Source: Neobacillus bataviensis LMG 21833 (GTDB taxonomy: Bacteria > Bacillota > Bacilli > Bacillales > Cytobacillaceae). From it: 64,000 nt of DNA. Under the pieces are notes generated by a model that did not search any database, had not been told where the DNA came from, and worked only from the letters and a program-made list of their open reading frames with translations. Location of the stretch: assembly GCF_000307875.1 (NCBI RefSeq), contig NZ_AJLS01000034.1, positions 1-64,000 of the forward strand, given 5' to 3'. This document shows, in pieces, positions 60,053 through 64,000 of this stretch (its first letter is position 1; every line of letters starts with the position of its first letter). The translations under genes and the position numbers were made by a program.

Positions 60053-61666
60053 CTACTTTATCTCTGATAAAGCCACTTCCTGATAGGCCTTAAAGAGTGA
60101 GTTGCAAAATGCATCCCATTCCGCCGCTGCTTCCATGGACACTTCACTTACTTCGCCAAGAACCTGCCGTTGCAGTAGGTCTTCAAGCTGTTCCGAAAAG
60201 GTTTGAATCATTTCTTGAGAGGCTCCTTCAAGAACATTACTAACAAAATCAGACGGTGGATACCAATCAGCTACCCTGCTGATATCCCGATAAATTTGGG
60301 TTAATAAAAGATTTCGCGGCCCTTCCCATTGCTCGTTTACAACGACATCACGGAATATCCTTGGTAGTGTGGAGAACTCTTCCATCACGCCATGACCGGC
60401 AAACACCGAGATTGCCTCACGTAATACTTCTACTCCCTCTTTTGTAGCTCCAATTTTTTGCAATAAAATCAGTTCTCGTAGATTAAATAGTTGTTTTCTG
60501 GTTTCAAGTGGGTGGTCTGATTTAAGCCCTGGATTAAGTGGCTTTTCAAGACGTAAGAAAAGGTCATAGATTTTAAAGGCACCTGCTGTTGTTCGCTGTG
60601 CCGCATTTTCTATTTGCTTTAACTTGCTCGCTGCAAGTGGATAGTCTTTTATTTTTCTACCAAAAACGGAGCGGAATTCACTATAAAGATTTGCTTCTCT
60701 CGATGCCCGCAGCATAAATCCGGCGCAGGCAATTCCGATTTCTAGACGGGATAACGTTAAAACAATCCCCACTGCCACGGCAATGCCCTTATCTTTTGGA
60801 CCGATTGGATAGGCAAGGGCACCATTATATTGAAATTCGCCGGTTGGGACCTCGGCAGTACCCATTTTCCATTTAATCCGATTAATTTGATAGCCATTTC
60901 TCTTTTCTTTTTCTTTTTCTCCTGGAAGCCATGACGGAACAATGAAGGTGGAAACCTTATTCGAACCTGTAATTTTGGCGGTGACAACGGAATAATCGGC
61001 ATGAGCGACCGAGCAGAAGAACTTATTCCCATATAACCGATAGTTTTTTCCATCGGGCACGGCTTCTAATAGATTAGCAGGCAAATCAGAGCCGCCCTGG
61101 ATTTCCGACATAAACTGGGCACCAATGGCAAATTCACCGTTAGCCCCCTCTTTTGTATGCATTAGAATATCGTGGAGTTCTGGATGAACCTCATCCGGAA
61201 ATTCCTCAATTAAAGCAATTAATCCATGGGTACATGTTAGTGGACATGTAACCCCCGCTTCTCCCAATTGATGAATTAACATTCGTTTCACAAAACTCTC
61301 CCAAGCTGTCATTTGGCTAGAAAAAAGACCTTCACCAAAAACTCCCTTTTCCAATTGAAGTGTTTCCATCGGCCGCACCACTCTGTCGATCCTGTGATTA
61401 AATGCATCATAATGAAGCATGTGCGGACGGATTTCCGGCCTCGCACTTTGGGCAGCTAAATGATTCCAATTAGAGGAAACCATTGGAGAAAAAGAGAGAA
61501 TTCTTTTGTGAATTTTTTCAAATTCTGAATCAGTGAATCTTTCCACTGCCATTTGTAAAAATGGTTCATCACGGTACCAATCGAGACTTTCACGTTTCGC
61601 AATAAATTCATCAAAGGTGTAGGAAATTTTCCCTCTAGCTTCTGTGTCTTGGGAAGTCATGCTCAT
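60053..61666 (-). CDS. Acyl-CoA dehydrogenase family protein, AidB-like
   Basis: A 537-aa flavoprotein whose length fits the AidB branch (E. coli AidB 541 aa) and not ordinary acyl-CoA dehydrogenases (about 380). Signature pieces are CPLTCTHG, FMSEIQGGSDL (substrate/FAD loop), KFFCSVAHADYSVV and VVNEQWEGPRNLLLTQIYRD, where Glu is at the catalytic-base position. Members oxidise acyl-CoA or have lost that activity; AidB itself binds DNA. Regulation by an adjacent LiuR-like MerR argues for fatty or branched acyl-CoA catabolism here. Start ATG 61666, 10 nt from GGAG; a TTG at 61669 is possible. Confidence 0.88.
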   Translation of the reverse strand: MSMTSQDTEARGKISYTFDEFIAKRESLDWYRDEPFLQMAVERFTDSEFEKIHKRILSFSPMVSSNWNHLAAQSARPEIRPHMLHYDAFNHRIDRVVRPMETLQLEKGVFGEGLFSSQMTAWESFVKRMLIHQLGEAGVTCPLTCTHGLIALIEEFPDEVHPELHDILMHTKEGANGEFAIGAQFMSEIQGGSDLPANLLEAVPDGKNYRLYGNKFFCSVAHADYSVVTAKITGSNKVSTFIVPSWLPGEKEKEKRNGYQINRIKWKMGTAEVPTGEFQYNGALAYPIGPKDKGIAVAVGIVLTLSRLEIGIACAGFMLRASREANLYSEFRSVFGRKIKDYPLAASKLKQIENAAQRTTAGAFKIYDLFLRLEKPLNPGLKSDHPLETRKQLFNLRELILLQKIGATKEGVEVLREAISVFAGHGVMEEFSTLPRIFRDVVVNEQWEGPRNLLLTQIYRDISRVADWYPPSDFVSNVLEGASQEMIQTFSEQLEDLLQRQVLGEVSEVSMEAAAEWDAFCNSLFKAYQEVALSEIK

Positions 61667-61715
61667 CAACTAACCACTCCTCGTTTCGGATTGACAAATT
61701 ATACTATTCAGAATT

Positions 61716-61745
61716 ATTATAATGTTATGTTAACGTTAACGTCAA
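61716..61745 (-). promoter_or_regulatory. Promoter of the acyl-CoA dehydrogenase gene with MerR-type palindrome in the spacer
   Basis: Minus strand TTGACG (61740-61745), 18-nt spacer, TATAAT (61716-61721). The palindrome TTAACGTTAACGTCAA (61730-61745) covers the -35 and spacer and resembles LiuR sites, which have an ACGT-N2-ACGT core. On the plus strand TTGACA (61691-61696), 18 nt, TATTAT gives a divergent promoter for merR. Confidence 0.65.
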
Positions 61746-61761
61746 CTAGGAGGATAAATGA

Positions 61762-62142
61762 ATGTCAAAGGAACGTCATTTTTCGATAAGCGAACTAGCA
61801 ACCATGTTTGATGTTAGCTCTAGAACGATTCGTTATTATGAAGAAGTCGGAATGCTAACTTCAGAAACGCGTGACAGCTTAACCAAGCAAAGAAGCTATA
61901 CAAATCAAGAACGAAGAAGGCTAAAAATGATTCTTCGTGGTAAAAAGCTGGGCTTCAGTTTGCAAGAAATAAAGGAAATGATCCTACTGTACGAGGCAAA
62001 TCCTGAAGGTGAGGAAGAAAAAAAAGGAATTATCCAGCATGCAGATTGTAAGATTCAGGAAATCAATGAACAAATTCAACAGCTTCAACTATTAAGAGAT
62101 GAAATCATTGCTCATAAGGAAAGGTATCTGCATACAAGGTGA
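61762..62142 (+). CDS. MerR family regulator, LiuR-like
   Basis: A 126-aa MerR protein. The winged HTH (about 6-75) has FSISELATMFDVSSRTIRYYEEVGML and a coiled-coil follows (about 85-125). It lacks the metal-binding cysteines of CueR/ZntR types; a single Cys lies in HADCKIQ. This size and sequence type matches MerR regulators of acyl-CoA and branched-chain amino acid degradation (LiuR). It is divergent from the acyl-CoA dehydrogenase gene, with the palindrome between. AGGAGG lies 8 nt before the ATG. Repeat array 4 follows. Confidence 0.88.
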   Translation: MSKERHFSISELATMFDVSSRTIRYYEEVGMLTSETRDSLTKQRSYTNQERRRLKMILRGKKLGFSLQEIKEMILLYEANPEGEEEKKGIIQHADCKIQEINEQIQQLQLLRDEIIAHKERYLHTR

Positions 62143-62178
62143 GAAATGTTTGTCTTAATAAAACTGGAAGAACTGGCC

Positions 62179-62291
62179 TTCCTTCATGGAGCAGATGAAG
62201 GACAAATCTCCGTGAAAATCAAAAGAAATGTCCTTCATAAGGCCATTGAAGGACAAATCTCCGTAAAAGTTGAAAGAAATGTCCTTCATAA
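62179..62291. repeat. Tandem hairpin array 4 (51-bp period)
   Basis: Hairpins start at 62179, 62230 and 62281 (last one half), 51 bp apart. Arms are TTCCTTCAT or GTCCTTCAT and ATGAAGGAC or TTGAAGGAC, loops GGAGCAG and AAGGCCA. The 26-nt spacer begins AAATCTCCGT. It lies between the convergent merR and yoaK-like genes, where no ordinary terminator is visible. Confidence 0.9.
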
Positions 62292-62333
62292 TTGAACTCT
62301 TAAGAATAGGTTTAAAAGTCCATGACAAAATTA

Positions 62334-63038
62334 TTATTTTAACGCAATGGGACTTTTTATATATCCTCTATCCCTATGATATAAAACAAGAGCAATCACT
62401 AAAAATCCTGATGCGATCCAAATGGACTGATTACCAATATGAATGGTAGTTAATGTCCCGGTCAAAGCTCCAGAGAGAAAAGAAAGGATGATCCAGAAGA
62501 ATTCTTTAAACTGTTTTCTTGCTTCCGGATTGTGTTCGATAAATGCCGCATATGCTGCTTGTGTTGCAGTTCTCAGGTTGCCTGTTGTCATAGTTGAGTT
62601 GTATGCCCACTTATCGAGTTTATTGAATGTAGAGATTTGCAAGGATGATACGAACGAAATACTTACGGTTACCACTATATTCGGGACACCACTCGGCAAA
62701 ATACCAACAACGATCAAAACCATGCATTCCAAAATTAGAATCGAACGTCTATAGCTATGCAATACTTGCCTTATATAAGGAATCTTCACAATTTCAGATA
62801 CCAAAACACCAAGGATAAATGCTACAATAGGAAAAATATAAAGGAAAGAATCCTTCCATTCCCCATTCGCCACTTTTACAGCAAATAATACGATATTACC
62901 TGTTTGCGCGTTAGCAAATACCCCGTCCCTACTTATGAAAGTATAAGCATCTAAGAAACCTCCAACTATCGCTAACAATACACCTAAACGAACAGAATTG
63001 GACGATAACGAAGGAATTTTCTTATGTTTGTCTATCAT
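62334..63038 (-). CDS. YoaK family (DUF1275) membrane protein
   Basis: A 234-aa protein with six predicted membrane helices. The opening GGFLDAYTFISRDGVFANAQTGNIVLFAV and the later FNKLDKWAYNSTMTTGNLRTA are the DUF1275 signatures. Small-molecule transport is presumed; no substrate is known. AAGGTG lies 6 nt before the ATG. The region upstream contains the 18-bp palindrome array at 63183-63422. Confidence 0.92.
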   Translation of the reverse strand: MIDKHKKIPSLSSNSVRLGVLLAIVGGFLDAYTFISRDGVFANAQTGNIVLFAVKVANGEWKDSFLYIFPIVAFILGVLVSEIVKIPYIRQVLHSYRRSILILECMVLIVVGILPSGVPNIVVTVSISFVSSLQISTFNKLDKWAYNSTMTTGNLRTATQAAYAAFIEHNPEARKQFKEFFWIILSFLSGALTGTLTTIHIGNQSIWIASGFLVIALVLYHRDRGYIKSPIALK

Positions 63039-63182
63039 ATGTTCACCTTGTTTCGATGATAATGTACTATTTTACACCATAATCCGCTCTTTCTTGGAAA
63101 TCACTTTCGTCGAAAACAGCAATTTTTAGGGTGAAGTAAGGCGAAGTAGGGGAGGGTTCTTGTATTTCATTCTAAGATAAAA

Positions 63183-63422
63183 TAATCAAACGTTTAGTTA
63201 ACTTTTGCATGTTAGTGATACCAACAGGTCGAGCGTTTTAATCAAACACTTGATTAGTTACAACTTGCCAATTTTACCATCAGCTTTAATGATTTAAACA
63301 AACGTTTAATTAGGTAACCATGTTTGTCATGCCAAGTGTCCATCAGTTTAATCAAATGTTTGATTAGTTTTACCAAGCCAGTTATACCAAGGCTTCTAGC
63401 AATTTAATCAAATGTTCGATTA
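63183..63422. repeat. Array of five 18-bp palindromes at about 56-bp spacing
   Basis: Variants of TAATCAAACGTTTGATTA start at 63183, 63239, 63295, 63349 and 63405 (spacing 56, 56, 54, 56). The intervening segments are diverged but share bits such as TTACCA and ATACCAA, so this is an old tandem repeat. It fills most of the 430-bp gap between the yoaK-like gene and the 54-aa gene, both on the minus strand. I saw no gene in it. Confidence 0.85.
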
Positions 63423-63468
63423 GTTTTTTGAACCTGTTCAGTTAGGATTCATCCCCACAGATAATCCC

Positions 63469-63633
63469 CTATTCCTTATATTTAGTGGCTTCAACTAACT
63501 TCTTTAATGTTGAATTAATATTTTGTAGGCTCATCAGAATAAAACCAAGCATGACAAATGTTACGATCTCTCCGGTATAAATGGAGACAATAGCCAATAT
63601 TACCGCATACGCGCCATATAACAAGCCATTCAT
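63469..63633 (-). CDS. Small membrane protein (54 aa)
   Basis: A 54-codon gene whose product starts MNGLLYGAYAVILAIVSIY. It has one or two hydrophobic helices (about 3-36) and a basic tail (STLKKLVEATKYKE). AGGGGGA lies about 10 nt before the ATG, a strong site. No family recognised. It stands alone, between the palindrome array and the terminator of the permease gene. Confidence 0.65.
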   Translation of the reverse strand: MNGLLYGAYAVILAIVSIYTGEIVTFVMLGFILMSLQNINSTLKKLVEATKYKE

Positions 63634-63712
63634 TAAGGTTCATCCCCCTATTATTTCCATAAATTTATGCCTTCATTTTAACACAGTCTTCCAATTCCAT
63701 CTTTACGTTCCC

Positions 63713-63747
63713 AGAAAAAAAACGCTCATGCCTGAGCGCTTTTTTAA
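63713..63747 (-). terminator. Terminator of the amino acid permease gene
   Basis: On the minus strand AAAAGCGCTCA and TGAGCGTTTT form the stem around a 4-nt loop, followed by TTTT. Confidence 0.9.
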
Positions 63748-63751
63748 AAAT

Positions 63752-64000
63752 TTAGATAATCATTTTTTTATCGGATTGCAGTTGAATTTCTTGTTCTTCC
63801 AAATCGCCCTGCTCACGATTCTTTTTGATTTTAAAGTGATAAATTAAATAGCAGGCAATAACAAATGGAACTCCGCAATATAGGGCTACTCGCTGCTCAG
63901 AATCAAATGCTAAGCTGAGTAGGACGATAATGTTTAACGTTAATCCCAGGATTGGTAGGAATGGGAATAGCGGTGTTCTGAATTTAAGGTCTTCTACTTT
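63752..64000 (-). CDS. Amino acid permease, C-terminal part (cut by window edge)
   Basis: The last 82 codons of a gene that continues beyond base 64000. The peptide begins KVEDLKFRTPLFPFLPILG, then a membrane helix, a short loop, a second helix (ALYCGVPFVIACYLIYHF) and a charged tail ending DKKMII. The FRTPLFPFLPILG motif before the last two helices is typical of APC-superfamily amino acid permeases. The substrate cannot be told from this part. Confidence 0.82.
   Translation of the reverse strand, partial: KVEDLKFRTPLFPFLPILGLTLNIIVLLSLAFDSEQRVALYCGVPFVIACYLIYHFKIKKNREQGDLEEQEIQLQSDKKMII

Noticed and set aside
63183-63422. Catabolite-responsive (cre) elements
   Set aside because: The palindrome core AAACGTTT is similar, but the TG and CA flanks required by the cre consensus are replaced by TC and GA.
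63581-63847. 88-aa plus-strand frame
   Set aside because: It runs across the start of the 54-aa gene, a terminator hairpin and the end of the permease gene, all on the minus strand.
1-64000. Prophage, integrative element or insertion sequence
   Set aside because: No integrase, transposase, phage structural gene or long terminal repeats were seen; the accessory pieces are short repeats and ordinary operons.

Overview
This window is chromosomal DNA from an endospore-forming member of the Bacillaceae (low-to-moderate G+C Firmicutes). The evidence is a cortex morphogenetic peptide (CmpA), an alpha/beta-type SASP, a GerA-type germinant receptor operon, Bacillus-type SprT/Tex/MazEF/Alr/AcpS synteny, strong GGAGG ribosome binding sites, and T-box, c-di-AMP and guanidine-I leader RNAs. 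The gene set and repeats look like Bacillus sensu lato (a Neobacillus-like genome is my guess, not shown). No prophage, insertion sequence or CRISPR-Cas locus was seen.

Layout. 1-7.8 kb: tRNA-Asn, sprT-like, cmpA, tex, ndoA-ndoAI, alr, ydcC-like lipoprotein, acpS and rhomboid. This is the B. subtilis ydc region in inverted order, but the rsb-sigB operon that B. subtilis carries between ndoA and tex is absent. 7.9-11.9 kb: a germinant receptor operon in A-C-D-B order. 12-19.2 kb: glutamate-synthase-like FMN protein, YqjF-like protein, cshA, murF, ddl. 19.3-30.3 kb: an orphan protein, mgtE, rodA-like, dedA, a guanidine-riboswitch-controlled SMR exporter pair, nupC-like transporter, MFS transporter, DinB-like protein and T-box-controlled argS. 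30.6-37.4 kb: SASP, TetR, c-di-AMP riboswitch with kimA, NERD protein, AIM24 protein, polysaccharide deacetylase. 37.4-40.6 kb: ECF sigma/anti-sigma operon and a methyltransferase. 40.9-43 kb: LysR, ECF-transporter S component and a TudS-like desulfidase. 43.2-50.3 kb: ABC exporter divergent from a two-component system, then TetR and an MMPL exporter. 50.4-57.8 kb: a catabolic island of FAD-linked 2-hydroxyacid oxidase, 2-oxoacid dehydrogenase E1alpha/E1beta/E2, TetR and a FAD dehydrogenase. 57.9-64 kb: membrane protein, M29 aminopeptidase, AidB-like acyl-CoA dehydrogenase with a LiuR-like MerR, YoaK-like protein, and the C-terminal end of an amino acid permease.

How genes work together. The 2-hydroxyacid oxidase would feed 2-oxoacids to the E1/E2 complex. 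The promoters of the E1/E2 operon and of the FAD dehydrogenase carry the same downstream palindrome with matching layout, so the TetR encoded between them probably controls both. The acyl-CoA dehydrogenase promoter is covered by a MerR-type palindrome next to the merR gene.

Most unusual signal. Four intergenic tandem arrays (24.0, 30.9, 35.3 and 62.2 kb) differ in sequence but share one design: a 25-nt hairpin (9-nt arm, 7-nt loop, 9-nt arm) alternating with a 26-27-nt spacer, at an exact 51- or 52-bp period. All four lie in tail-to-tail gaps between converging genes. Stem sequence differs between arrays while pairing is kept. A fifth, unrelated array (63.2-63.4 kb) repeats an 18-bp palindrome about every 56 bp upstream of the yoaK-like gene.
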